Origin: Paenibacillus turicensis | GTDB taxonomy: Bacteria > Bacillota > Bacilli > Paenibacillales > Paenibacillaceae | Length of the DNA stretch: 64,000 nucleotides | Direction of reading: 5' to 3' | Assembly: GCF_017873435.1 (NCBI RefSeq) | Contig: NZ_JAGGKG010000005.1 | Span: forward strand, 62,001 to 126,000 | Shown here: positions 1-8,509 of the stretch, one piece after another | Position numbering within the stretch: position 1 is the stretch's first letter | Layout: each line of letters opens with the position of its first letter | Notes under the pieces: generated by a model | What the model saw: only the letters and a program-made list of their open reading frames with translations | Told to the model about the DNA's origin: nothing | The model's database searches: none | Translations under genes and position numbers: made by a program

Positions 1-83
1 TTGTAGGCAAATCTGCTTACAATCATGTCACAATAAGAAATGCCAATACGACAAAAAAGCTATTACAGCTCTCCACCCCTTAG

Positions 84-758
84 TTATTTAAACGTAACAT
101 TCGTAAAACCCGCTAATACAATGTCAATGTTACTTGTTGCATTATCATTTTTATAAGATAATTTTTCATCTATTTTATTAAAATAATATGGGTATAGAAT
201 ATGACTATCCTCTATAAATTCTTTTTCAAGAGCAGTAACGGAAATATTATTATATTTATACTTATTAGTGGAGGAAAAGGAGAGGGATGAGTCTTCCGCA
301 GTAATATCAAGATCGCTTTTCCCGTTTTCAGGAATGTCATACAACAAAGAGCCTTCTATAACATTTGCCTTAATGGAATTGGGGTGATTAGGAATAGATA
401 GCTTTACATAATTAGAAGCCATTTTGGTCTTCTTTCCTTTGACATTGATTTTCCACTCCTGATGACTTTGCTTGATCTCAACCTCATAAAATTGTGGATC
501 AAAATCAGCAACTAATTTACTCGATTTGCCTTCTAATATTTTAATACCACCAGCTTTAACCTCCACACTAATCAATAGTTTATCTGCATCGTTTAGCTGT
601 AGCTTCTTAGTAAGCGTTTTATTTTCTGTAGATGTAGAAAATGGGGGTTCTTGTTTTTCACCAGAATGTGCACCTAATTTCATACCTCCAATGAACAAAA
701 CCATCAGGACAGAGATTATAACAATCATACTTAGTTTTAATTTATTTCCTTTATTCAT
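84..758 (-). CDS. Membrane-anchored DUF4097-like hypothetical protein
   Basis: About 224 residues. One N-terminal hydrophobic segment (roughly residues 10-28) follows a short Lys-rich head and looks like an uncleaved anchor. The rest is a hydrophilic, beta-rich extracellular part with short alternating strands, which resembles the DUF4097 (LiaG-like) beta-solenoid fold; that assignment rests on pattern only. The frame is open to 794, but AAGGAGA lies nine bases before the ATG at 758, and no ribosome site precedes the more upstream ATG, so 758 is chosen. It stands alone, with a bidirectional hairpin separating it from the nucleoside locus. A role in cell-envelope sensing would be inference. 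I do not recognise a specific orthologue. Confidence 0.6.
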   Translation of the reverse strand: MNKGNKLKLSMIVIISVLMVLFIGGMKLGAHSGEKQEPPFSTSTENKTLTKKLQLNDADKLLISVEVKAGGIKILEGKSSKLVADFDPQFYEVEIKQSHQEWKINVKGKKTKMASNYVKLSIPNHPNSIKANVIEGSLLYDIPENGKSDLDITAEDSSLSFSSTNKYKYNNISVTALEKEFIEDSHILYPYYFNKIDEKLSYKNDNATSNIDIVLAGFTNVTFK

Positions 759-872
759 GTTAACTTGTCTCCTTATTCTCAATAACTTCTCCAAAATGTA
801 GTAGGGATCACCTTAAAATAGTATAAACCTTAATGCACATTGTACTCTTTTTCACTAATGAATAAAATTAAA

Positions 873-916
873 AATCCATACCTGATCAGTGAATTACACT
901 TGAAAAGGTATGGATT
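873..916. terminator. Rho-independent terminator, possibly bidirectional
   Basis: A perfect 10-bp stem AATCCATACC/GGTATGGATT (873-882 with 907-916) is flanked by T-rich sequence on both strands. On the minus strand it follows the end of the ADP-ribosylglycohydrolase gene and would end the nucleoside operon transcript. Confidence 0.75.
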
Positions 917-958
917 CATTTTTAATAAAACTTTTCACTTTTTATCTCGCTCAGCCAA

Positions 959-2338
959 CTACCCTTGCAGCTTCCGGAACAACTGATAAGTGCGCTCTGC
1001 GAGCGTTGAGATCGCAACTGGATCAAAACCGATTAGATCAGCATAAAGCGTATCATTAAGTGGTTTTGTCCAATTTGTAGGTAGTTGTTCAGCACCCAAT
1101 TTGGCACCCATAATGGAACCTACGGTTGCGCCATTGCAATCGGTATCCATTCCACCATAAACGGAGGTGACCACTGCCTTCTCAAAATCATTCCCACCAT
1201 ACACGAGCGAAGCTACAACTAATGCCGCATTGTTGTTACTATGCACCGCATCGTAATGGCTAAACTCATCCCAAATTTTGCTCACAAGCTCACGTTCACT
1301 TTTAGCCTTATGGGCAATTTCAACGCCACGTTTTACATCTGCGGCAAGGCGGCATGTCGTTGGAATTTCGCTAAGTCCAATTTCAATTAGGTTCTCATTA
1401 TCCTGCTCCACAAATGCAGACGCAATCATCGCGGAATAAAACATGGCTGAATAGATCCCGTTTTTGACGTGAGAAAAGGAAGCATCACGATAAGCTAACT
1501 CTGCCGCTAGCTCAGGTCGTCCTGCTACACCATAAGCAAGTGCATCGACACGAATGGCCGCCCCAATCCATTCACGATATGGATTTAAATGCATCCGTAC
1601 ACGCTCTTGACGTTTTTCCCAATCGGCAGGCTTTTCACCATGTAGGTGAGACGTCTCATGTGCAAAATTCAAATAAGCTTGCGTTTCTGCGGTACAAACC
1701 TGACTGTAGGTTAATCGGCTATGCCATAGCTTACCAATATCCCATGAATCGAAGTCTAGCCCTTTTTCCTCTAACAACAATAAACCTAAAATGGTATAGC
1801 GCAAGTCATCGTCGCTTTCCATGTATTTGATTTTGTCAGAGGTACTTACAAATGACCAATCACTTAGCTTAAGACCATATTGCTCTTCTGCGCGGGAATG
1901 TCCAGGTGTGTACGCTTTGATCGGCCAAGCATCTGCGCCTTTAAACCATAACTCTACATTTTCCCAGCCTGGTCGTCCATCCTTGCCATAGAGGTAATCC
2001 CAATATTCAAGTGGTTTGCCGAGCGCACAACCTACAGAACGTCCTAGCCAAGCCCCATAAAATTTATCCTTCCACTGTGCTTCAGTCAAATTCGCCACAA
2101 GCTTACGTGGTCCGTCTGGTCTTAACGCTCTGATTTCTTGGAATGTAGATGGTTCTTGAAAGGCAAAATCGTCTGCAATGGGTAAAGCCATCAATTCATA
2201 ATAAATTTGCATCAGCTTAGCTTCATCTTCACCAGCCTGTGCAAGCTTTTCTGGAAAACCATCGACAACACAGCCCTCTTCCTTACGCTGCATCAGCTCA
2301 AAAAACAATGTTTCCTGCAATCTTTCCCAACCAGCCAC
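959..2338 (-). CDS. ADP-ribosylglycohydrolase family protein
   Basis: 459 residues. Family enzymes (DraG/ARH type) use two Mg ions to cleave ADP-ribosyl or related N-/O-ribosyl bonds. Metal-site motifs are visible: ESDDD near residues 174-178, and MDTDCNG near 397-403 followed by a Gly/Ala-rich helix, the usual DTDxN signature. An N-terminal extension of about 85 residues precedes the catalytic domain. The start is GTG at 2338, with AAAGGAG just upstream inside the end of the nucleoside hydrolase gene; only two bases separate the two genes. As the last gene of a nucleoside uptake operon it more likely acts on a small imported riboside or ADP-ribose-like compound than on a modified protein. 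That substrate is inference. Confidence 0.85.
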   Translation of the reverse strand: MAGWERLQETLFFELMQRKEEGCVVDGFPEKLAQAGEDEAKLMQIYYELMALPIADDFAFQEPSTFQEIRALRPDGPRKLVANLTEAQWKDKFYGAWLGRSVGCALGKPLEYWDYLYGKDGRPGWENVELWFKGADAWPIKAYTPGHSRAEEQYGLKLSDWSFVSTSDKIKYMESDDDLRYTILGLLLLEEKGLDFDSWDIGKLWHSRLTYSQVCTAETQAYLNFAHETSHLHGEKPADWEKRQERVRMHLNPYREWIGAAIRVDALAYGVAGRPELAAELAYRDASFSHVKNGIYSAMFYSAMIASAFVEQDNENLIEIGLSEIPTTCRLAADVKRGVEIAHKAKSERELVSKIWDEFSHYDAVHSNNNAALVVASLVYGGNDFEKAVVTSVYGGMDTDCNGATVGSIMGAKLGAEQLPTNWTKPLNDTLYADLIGFDPVAISTLAERTYQLFRKLQG

Positions 2339-2340
2339 AG

Positions 2341-3294
2341 CTATTCTCCTTTCGGAGCAGTGAGTTGCTCGTCCAAGCGTGCTAATGCATCAAACAATAG
2401 CTTCATAAATGCTTCTCTATCCACATCCACTAATACCTGAACATTTGGTGCAAAATCTGGTTTTTTACGTTGATCCGCAACGGTCATTCCTCTAGTCAAC
2501 TTTCCTTCTGTTTCCACCGTTACGTATAAATCTTTTGATGTAAATAACTCAGGTTGTAATAGCCATGCAACTGCACATGGATCATGAAGCGCATTACCTA
2601 CATAACCCATTTTCTTACCATAAATCGAATAGAAATCAAGCAATTCTCCAACTAACGTTGACACAGGTCCCCGCTTTTTCAATTCCTCAATTTCATCCTC
2701 AAAAATAGCTGCTTTATCGGTTACATCTAAGCCACTCATCGTAATTGGAATACCAGATTCATATACAATTCTTGCTGCCTCTGGATCAACATAAATGTTA
2801 AACTCTGCTGTATTCGTCACATTGCCATAACCAACTCCGCCACCCATTAAGGAGATACGCTCAATTTTGTCCTTCACCTCTGGGTACGCCGTAATAAGCA
2901 ACGCAATATTGGTTAAAGGTGCAAGTGGAACTAGCGTGATTTTTTCATCAGATGATCTAATAATATCGAGCATAAATTCAACTGCACCTTGTTCTATCGC
3001 ACGATACTTGCTTGGTGGAAGCACTGGACCGTCCATCCCTGATTCACCATGTGCCTCTTCACCTGTCACAAGCTTACCAAGTAGTGGGCCTACAGCCCCT
3101 TTTGCCACAGGAATATCAGCATCAACAAAGCTTAATATTTTTAGCGCATTATCAGTTATTTTATCTAAAATTTGATTACCACCAACAGTAGTAATTCCTC
3201 TTATATCTAACAAATCCTTATGGGCATAAGCAAGCAATATCGCAATCGCATCATCATGCCCCGGATCACAATCAATTATAATCGGTGTCGCCAT
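2341..3294 (-). CDS. Nucleoside hydrolase (inosine-uridine preferring family)
   Basis: 317 residues, normal family length. It hydrolyses the N-glycosidic bond of ribonucleosides, giving ribose and a base, in the cytoplasm. The calcium-binding N-terminus is plain: D8, D10 and the D14-D15 pair in a DCDPGHDD motif. The C-terminal HDPCAV motif carries the conserved His-Asp pair. The start ATG at 3294 follows a GAGGAG about 12 bases upstream, a rather long gap. It lies 50 bases after the permease and two bases before the ADP-ribosylglycohydrolase gene, so import and hydrolysis are likely co-transcribed. Whether purine or pyrimidine nucleosides are preferred cannot be told from sequence. Confidence 0.92.
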   Translation of the reverse strand: MATPIIIDCDPGHDDAIAILLAYAHKDLLDIRGITTVGGNQILDKITDNALKILSFVDADIPVAKGAVGPLLGKLVTGEEAHGESGMDGPVLPPSKYRAIEQGAVEFMLDIIRSSDEKITLVPLAPLTNIALLITAYPEVKDKIERISLMGGGVGYGNVTNTAEFNIYVDPEAARIVYESGIPITMSGLDVTDKAAIFEDEIEELKKRGPVSTLVGELLDFYSIYGKKMGYVGNALHDPCAVAWLLQPELFTSKDLYVTVETEGKLTRGMTVADQRKKPDFAPNVQVLVDVDREAFMKLLFDALARLDEQLTAPKGE

Positions 3295-3344
3295 CTCTAT
3301 GTCACGCTCCTCGCTAGTCTGTACTATCGTGTGTGCTCTGCTAG

Positions 3345-4292
3345 TTATTTAGCAAGCGGGCTTTTTAGCTTTCTGTTTTTTTTACGTGTCTCACTTACAG
3401 CATAAATTATTAAACCAACTACGGTTGCTACATAAGGTAAGGTTGCAATTAACTCTGCTGGAATTTTTAATACTTGGAATGCATTCGCTAATGCATCTGC
3501 TGCACCAAACAATAATGAAGTTAATGCTGTTCCGACCGTTGTGCTACGTCCCATTGACTCAGCAGCTATCGCGATCCAACCACGTCCTGCAACCATATCT
3601 CTGGTGAACAATGATAAGTAACCCATTGACATATATGCGCCACCTAAGCCAGCAAAAAATCCACTGAGCAATAACGCAGTATACTGAATTTTTATGACAC
3701 TAACCCCTACGGATTGTGCCGCATGTGGGTTTTCACCTACAGAGCGAATTCTTAAACCTAGCGGTGTACGCTTGAGCATATAATAAACAACAAACACTGC
3801 AATAATGGATAAGTAGGTTAAAATATGGTGTCCTGAAAAAATAGGCCCCAATACTGGAATATCCTTTAACAGTGGGATATCGATACTCGGTAAAACCTTA
3901 CTTGGCAAAGAAGTAGATGACCCTTTATCTCCACTTAATAAATAAAGTAGAAATACGGTTCCCCCCGAAGCAAACATATTAATCGCAATCCCGCCAAGAA
4001 TAATATGCGTTTTAAATTTCAAGGTAAAGAAAGCAAGTAAGCCTGCAATTAAGGTTCCTGCCATCACGGCACCAAGTAAACCAATCCATGCACTTTGCGT
4101 ATAGGCACTAATAATGACACCTGCCAAAGCAGATACCAGCATAATTCCTTCCATCCCGATATTGATAATACCGGCACGATTCGAGATTAATGCGCCCAAG
4201 GCAGCGAACAAAATTGGCGTGGTAACCCTTAACACAGAAAAGGCAAAATCAGTTGTAAAAATAACATTAAATAAGCTATCTAAACCACTCAT
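3345..4292 (-). CDS. BMP-type nucleoside ABC transporter permease (NupQ-like)
   Basis: 315 residues, very hydrophobic, with about eight to ten membrane segments. It is a BPD_transp_2-family permease, the type found in simple-sugar and nucleoside importers. It overlaps the upstream permease by four bases, a sign of translational coupling. By position and similarity it corresponds to the second permease (NupQ/YufQ) of the Bacillus guanosine importer NupNOPQ. The neighbouring nucleoside hydrolase supports nucleoside rather than sugar import. Confidence 0.88.
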   Translation of the reverse strand: MSGLDSLFNVIFTTDFAFSVLRVTTPILFAALGALISNRAGIINIGMEGIMLVSALAGVIISAYTQSAWIGLLGAVMAGTLIAGLLAFFTLKFKTHIILGGIAINMFASGGTVFLLYLLSGDKGSSTSLPSKVLPSIDIPLLKDIPVLGPIFSGHHILTYLSIIAVFVVYYMLKRTPLGLRIRSVGENPHAAQSVGVSVIKIQYTALLLSGFFAGLGGAYMSMGYLSLFTRDMVAGRGWIAIAAESMGRSTTVGTALTSLLFGAADALANAFQVLKIPAELIATLPYVATVVGLIIYAVSETRKKNRKLKSPLAK

Positions 4293-5335
4293 GACTCACG
4301 CGCCTCCTTCAGTAGCATCCGGTTTTTCCAGAACTTCAGGAATTGCTCTGCTGAAATTAACAAAATAATGACCGCTTGGATAATCGAAATCATTTCCGCA
4401 GGCACATCAGACAAGCGAGCCATAAGATCTGCTCCAATCCGAATATAAGCTAAAAACAGTGCTGAAGCGATGACAGACAAGGGATTATTTTTTGCCAACA
4501 TGGCAACTAAGGCTCCATCAAGTCCATAACCAGGTAAGGCGGTCCACTGGAAGCGACTGTACATCCCCAGCACCTCGACCGACCCTCCCATCCCTGCAAT
4601 AAAACCTGCAATAAGATGGACGAGAATAATTACCTTTGCTGTTTTCATCCCAGAATACTGTGCAAACTTACGGTTAGCCCCCGTCATACGTAGCTCATAC
4701 CCCCATTTGGTTTTATAAAGAAAGTAATGAGCAAGTACAATAAGGATCAAAACGATAATTAACCCTGTATGAATACGTGTCCCTGGAATAATTTTGTCCA
4801 GCAATGCTGTTTTCTCAAATTTAAACGATACATTGGCAAATGCCTTTGCATCACGTAATTGATAATTTAACAGATACAAGCCAACTCCAAACAAAATATT
4901 GTTAAACATGAGGGAAGTAACGAGTTCATTCGCGTTCCACTTTGCCTTCAATATCCCTGGAATTGCGGATAAAATGGCACCTACAATAGAACCGATCAAA
5001 ATGGCAACAATCGGGTGTAAGAAGCCACCTAATGACCAATGAATTGCAATTGCTGAAGCGACCACACCTGAGAAGTAGAAAATACCTTCTGCCCCCAAGT
5101 TAAACATGTTGGCACGAAATAATAAGGAAACAGCTAGTCCAGTAAACATAAGGGGAATCGCCATTTCAATCACATTTCCTATATGTCCCTTGGAGTTTAG
5201 TGGTTCAAGCAAAAAGATACTAATCGTTTTTAAAGGATTTTCACTAACAAGCGCAATAATAAGAAATGCAATGACAAGTGCAATCAAAATAACCGCCGCT
5301 GTGCGAATAACCTCAAAATATTTAGATTTAAACAT
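4289..5335 (-). CDS. BMP-type nucleoside ABC transporter permease (NupP-like)
   Basis: 348 residues, BPD_transp_2 family, with an N-terminal hydrophobic segment and several further membrane helices. It is longer at the N-terminus than its partner permease, as in the NupP/YufP half. AGGAGGG precedes the ATG. The start overlaps the end of the ATPase gene by eight bases and its end overlaps the next permease by four, so the transporter is a tightly coupled operon. It forms the membrane channel together with the 3345-4292 product. Confidence 0.88.
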   Translation of the reverse strand: MFKSKYFEVIRTAAVILIALVIAFLIIALVSENPLKTISIFLLEPLNSKGHIGNVIEMAIPLMFTGLAVSLLFRANMFNLGAEGIFYFSGVVASAIAIHWSLGGFLHPIVAILIGSIVGAILSAIPGILKAKWNANELVTSLMFNNILFGVGLYLLNYQLRDAKAFANVSFKFEKTALLDKIIPGTRIHTGLIIVLILIVLAHYFLYKTKWGYELRMTGANRKFAQYSGMKTAKVIILVHLIAGFIAGMGGSVEVLGMYSRFQWTALPGYGLDGALVAMLAKNNPLSVIASALFLAYIRIGADLMARLSDVPAEMISIIQAVIILLISAEQFLKFWKNRMLLKEARES

Positions 5336-6890
5336 GGTTCATCGCCCTCCTGATGTCCGCTGCATCCTGCCGTTTACTTCCTAGCATGTAAAGACCTAGC
5401 TCCTCTTCACTCATGCTTGACGGATCTTCAATATAAGCAACAATTTGACCTTCATACATGACCAACAAGCAATCGCTAATTTCTAGCACTTCATTTAAAT
5501 CTGCGGATAAAAGCACAATTGCTCCTTTATTTTCTCTTAGCTCTAACAGCTTTTGATGGATAAGCTGTGCCGCACCAACATCCACTCCACGCGTAGGCTG
5601 TTCTGCAATTAAAAGCTGTGGTTCTGTGGAGCATTCCCTAGCCACAACCACCTTTTGCATATTCCCACCTGACAACATCCCAATTTGCTGCTTAGGTCCT
5701 GAGCATCGAATTTTAAAATCCTCGATTAGCTTGGTTGCTAAGCTGGCAATTCGTGAGCCACGAAGGAATACGCCATTGTTTATCTTTTTAGAACGGTAAT
5801 GTGTAGAGATCATATTATCGGAAATACTTGCTTCACCCGCAGAACCTTGAGACATCCGATCCTCAGGAATATAAGAAACACCAAGGTTACGTATATTTAA
5901 AATGTTAGATTCGCGGATTTGTGTTCCATTCACCTCTACTGTTCCACTGCTAGTGACACCTACCAATCCACCCGTTAAGGCTTCGACAAGTTCACGTTGA
6001 CCATTGCCCTCAACACCAGCAATCCCTACAATTTGTCCACCACGAACAGAGAAATTAATATCTGATAAAAGCGGTTTACCTAGCGGATCATTAACATTTA
6101 AGTTCTCCACTGTCAGTACAGGCTTTTGAATATCCAATTTCGGCTTATCATATTTCAGCACTACGTCTCGTCCAACCATTAGTCTAGAAATTTCTTGCTC
6201 TGTCACATCCGCTACCTCAAACACGCCTTCACTTCGTCCACCACGTAATATCGTAATGCGATCACAAATCGCTTTAACTTCCTTCAGCTTGTGCGAAATA
6301 AATACGATCGTATGCCCATGCTCCTTGAGTTGCTTCAACTCTCGGAATAATTCTTCTGTTTCTTGGGGGGTTAATACTGCAGTTGGTTCATCTAAAATTA
6401 AAATTTTTGCCCCACGAATAAGCGCCTTTAAAATCTCAACCTTTTGCTTCATCCCTACTGTTAAATCCTCGACCTTTGCTCTAGGGTTCACGGCTAAATT
6501 ATATTTACGTGCGGTTTCCTCTGTCATCTGAATGGCTTCAGCATAATGAATCCCAAAGCCTTTACGTGGCTCCATTCCTAACACCATATTTTCAGCGACA
6601 GTAAATGAAGGCACTAACATAAAGTGCTGGTGCACCATCCCAATACCACGATCAATCGCATCTTGTGGAGATAGAAGTCTAACCTTCTCTCCATAAATAT
6701 AAATATCGCCTTCGCTTGGCTCTTCCATCCCAAAGATCATTTTCATTAATGTTGATTTGCCTGCACCATTTTCACCTGCAAGCGCATGTATTTCACCCTC
6801 ACGTAATGAAAAGCTCACATCTCGATTCGCCACAACACCGTTGGGATATACTTTTGTAATGCCTCGCATTTCCAGCAAAGGGGTTTCCAT
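5328..6890 (-). CDS. Nucleoside ABC transporter ATP-binding protein, two ABC domains (NupO-like)
   Basis: 520 residues from the ATG at 6890. The first ABC half has a full Walker A (GENGAGKS) and a signature-like LTVGMKQK. The second half has a degenerate Walker A (GVEGNGQR, no Lys) but a good LSGGNMQK signature; this asymmetry is normal for sugar/nucleoside ATPases of this class. The frame stays open upstream to 7004, but that extension would run through a hairpin with a T-run at 6925-6972 and has no ribosome site, so the shorter start is preferred. It energises the two downstream permeases. Confidence 0.9.
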   Translation of the reverse strand: METPLLEMRGITKVYPNGVVANRDVSFSLREGEIHALAGENGAGKSTLMKMIFGMEEPSEGDIYIYGEKVRLLSPQDAIDRGIGMVHQHFMLVPSFTVAENMVLGMEPRKGFGIHYAEAIQMTEETARKYNLAVNPRAKVEDLTVGMKQKVEILKALIRGAKILILDEPTAVLTPQETEELFRELKQLKEHGHTIVFISHKLKEVKAICDRITILRGGRSEGVFEVADVTEQEISRLMVGRDVVLKYDKPKLDIQKPVLTVENLNVNDPLGKPLLSDINFSVRGGQIVGIAGVEGNGQRELVEALTGGLVGVTSSGTVEVNGTQIRESNILNIRNLGVSYIPEDRMSQGSAGEASISDNMISTHYRSKKINNGVFLRGSRIASLATKLIEDFKIRCSGPKQQIGMLSGGNMQKVVVARECSTEPQLLIAEQPTRGVDVGAAQLIHQKLLELRENKGAIVLLSADLNEVLEISDCLLVMYEGQIVAYIEDPSSMSEEELGLYMLGSKRQDAADIRRAMNHV

Positions 6891-6924
6891 GTTCAGTCCA
6901 CATCCTTCTAGCTTGTAATTTCGT

Positions 6925-6972
6925 AAAAAAAGGCAGCTTAAAGTCCCTCTTTGATGAAGGACTCCTTGCTGC
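6925..6972 (-). terminator. Intra-operon terminator or attenuator after the lipoprotein gene
   Basis: On the minus strand, GCAGC pairs with GCTGC (6968-6972 with 6933-6937) around a second helix AGTCC/GGACT, and seven T residues follow (6925-6931). It lies between the BMP lipoprotein and ATPase genes, where partial termination would give more binding protein than transporter, a common arrangement in ABC operons. Confidence 0.65.
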
Positions 6973-7047
6973 GTTTCATTTATACTGATTGCAACGTAAA
7001 GCATAGGATGCCTTCATTACAATATAATGAGTCAAGTAGTTATAGCT

Positions 7048-8175
7048 TTATGGCTTAACCGCGTTACGAATTTTTTCAATTTCAGCAGTTTCCATGCCCA
7101 TTGCATTATCTACTTTAATTTCTTTTTTAATTAATTTTAGCTTCACATCTTCAATTTTTGCTTGAATATCCTCTGGGAAAGCAGATTTGTAAATTTCATT
7201 TTCTGCAAGACCTACACCATCTTCTACGAAGCTAAGCACATCGCGTTTACCCATTTCAAGTGTACCCTCTTGTACTCTTTTTACAGCGCCTAGAATTGCC
7301 ATATCAATTTTTTTAATTGCTGAGGTTACGATGAGATCGGCCTTTTCAGGATCTGTTTGCTTTAGCAACATCCCTTGGTCAGAGTCAACTCCGATTGCAT
7401 ATTTTTTCTTTTCCTTTGCAGCGTCGAAAATACCTAGCCCTGTTCCACCCGCTACGTTAAAAATAATATCTACACCAGAGTTATATTGAATAAGGGATAA
7501 CTCTTTGCCTTTGGCTGGGTTAACAAAATCACCTGCGTAGGAAACGGCTACCTTCACATTAGGGTCAACATATTGTGCACCTTGAATGTACCCAACAAGA
7601 AATGCGTTAATGCCAGGAATGTCCATTCCACCTACAAAACCAATTACATTTTCTTTATTTGCGTTTGGCATAGAAGACTGAGTCGCATAGGCTGCTGCTG
7701 CTCCTGCCAAGAAGGAAACTTCATTAGTAGCATAAGTCATGCTGTACACGTTAGCTGGAGCTTCTTCAATATCGGTGTCATAGTTAATAAATTTTTTCTC
7801 AGGATTTGCTTCTGCTGTTGCATTAAACATTTCGGTAATTTCAGAGCCACCAGAAATAATGACGTCCCAGTCTTGAGATGCAATATCGTTGTAGGTTGGT
7901 TCCCACTTTGTTTTGTCTGCACCCATTTCAATAACTTTTGTGTCAGCGCCAAGAATTTCTTTTACTTTTTGCAAGCCGCTGTTTGCAGCATCAAAAAATG
8001 ATTTATCTCCAAGTACACCTGGAATAAGCAATACAACCTTTAACTTTCCTTCTTGCTTCACAGCACCGTTATTTCCTTTGTTGTCTGTTGAAGCTGAATT
8101 CCCACCTTTACCTCCACACGCAGTGACCAATACCATGACCGCAGCTAACAATAAAATCAGCATATTTTTTTTCAT
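7048..8175 (-). CDS. BMP family lipoprotein, nucleoside-binding (NupN/BmpA-like)
   Basis: 375 residues. The signal peptide ends in a VTAC lipobox with lipid-modified Cys20, followed by a Gly/Ser/Asn linker. The mature part is a BMP (PnrA-like) substrate-binding domain; such proteins bind purine nucleosides on the outer face of the membrane and pass them to the ABC permeases. It is first in the operon, as expected for the most highly needed component. The promoter region faces the divergent AraC regulator and holds a perfect 11-bp inverted repeat. The 142-residue frame on the opposite strand inside this gene is a shadow. Confidence 0.92.
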   Translation of the reverse strand: MKKNMLILLLAAVMVLVTACGGKGGNSASTDNKGNNGAVKQEGKLKVVLLIPGVLGDKSFFDAANSGLQKVKEILGADTKVIEMGADKTKWEPTYNDIASQDWDVIISGGSEITEMFNATAEANPEKKFINYDTDIEEAPANVYSMTYATNEVSFLAGAAAAYATQSSMPNANKENVIGFVGGMDIPGINAFLVGYIQGAQYVDPNVKVAVSYAGDFVNPAKGKELSLIQYNSGVDIIFNVAGGTGLGIFDAAKEKKKYAIGVDSDQGMLLKQTDPEKADLIVTSAIKKIDMAILGAVKRVQEGTLEMGKRDVLSFVEDGVGLAENEIYKSAFPEDIQAKIEDVKLKLIKKEIKVDNAMGMETAEIEKIRNAVKP

Positions 8176-8509
8176 CTCTATTGTCTCGCTCCCTTTTTGT
8201 AGTTTATTGCCAAAATTGCGTTAAAGACGTATTGAAAAATTTGTAAAACCATCCTAATAATCGTGTTTTCTGATTATTTTCAGAAAAAAACGTACATTTC
8301 ATAACACTTTCATAGAAATAAACAGTCGAATTCCGAACATGGTGGCCAATCCAGTTGAAAAACTTCCGTTTAATTGATAAGATCATAACAAATATAGCTG
8401 CAAAAAATTATATGATTTCGGTCAATTTTTTGCACGATTCGGCTAAATCATCTACATAACTCAAATTATATTGTCGAATTTAATCATTAATTGTCGGAGG
8501 TGTCATGTT
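8176..8509. promoter_or_regulatory. Divergent control region between BMP operon and AraC regulator
   Basis: 334 bases with no supported gene. It must contain promoters for both directions. The strongest structure is a perfect inverted repeat TGCAAAAAATT at 8399-8409 and 8424-8434 with a 14-base spacer, nearer the regulator gene. On the minus strand a TATGAT follows at 8380-8385, but no good -35 sits at the right distance, which would fit an activator-dependent promoter. I see no purine riboswitch consensus here. Confidence 0.5.

Noticed and set aside
1-22. Hairpin TTGTAgGCA/TGCtTACAA at the window edge
   Set aside because: It is cut by the window boundary and its neighbouring gene is unseen, so it cannot be assigned as terminator or operator.
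5328-6890. Missing Walker A Lys in the second ABC domain read as a defect
   Set aside because: This degeneracy is normal for ATPases of BMP- and ribose-type importers.
7573-8001. 142-residue open frame antisense to the BMP lipoprotein gene
   Set aside because: It is Cys- and Phe-rich with no ribosome site, and lies wholly inside a gene with clear family signatures; a shadow frame.
8204-8386. 60-residue frame upstream of the BMP operon
   Set aside because: No ribosome site and no protein-like features; it lies in the operon leader and promoter.
8176-8509. Purine riboswitch upstream of the nucleoside operon
   Set aside because: The region was checked on the minus strand; the conserved three-way junction sequences are not there.
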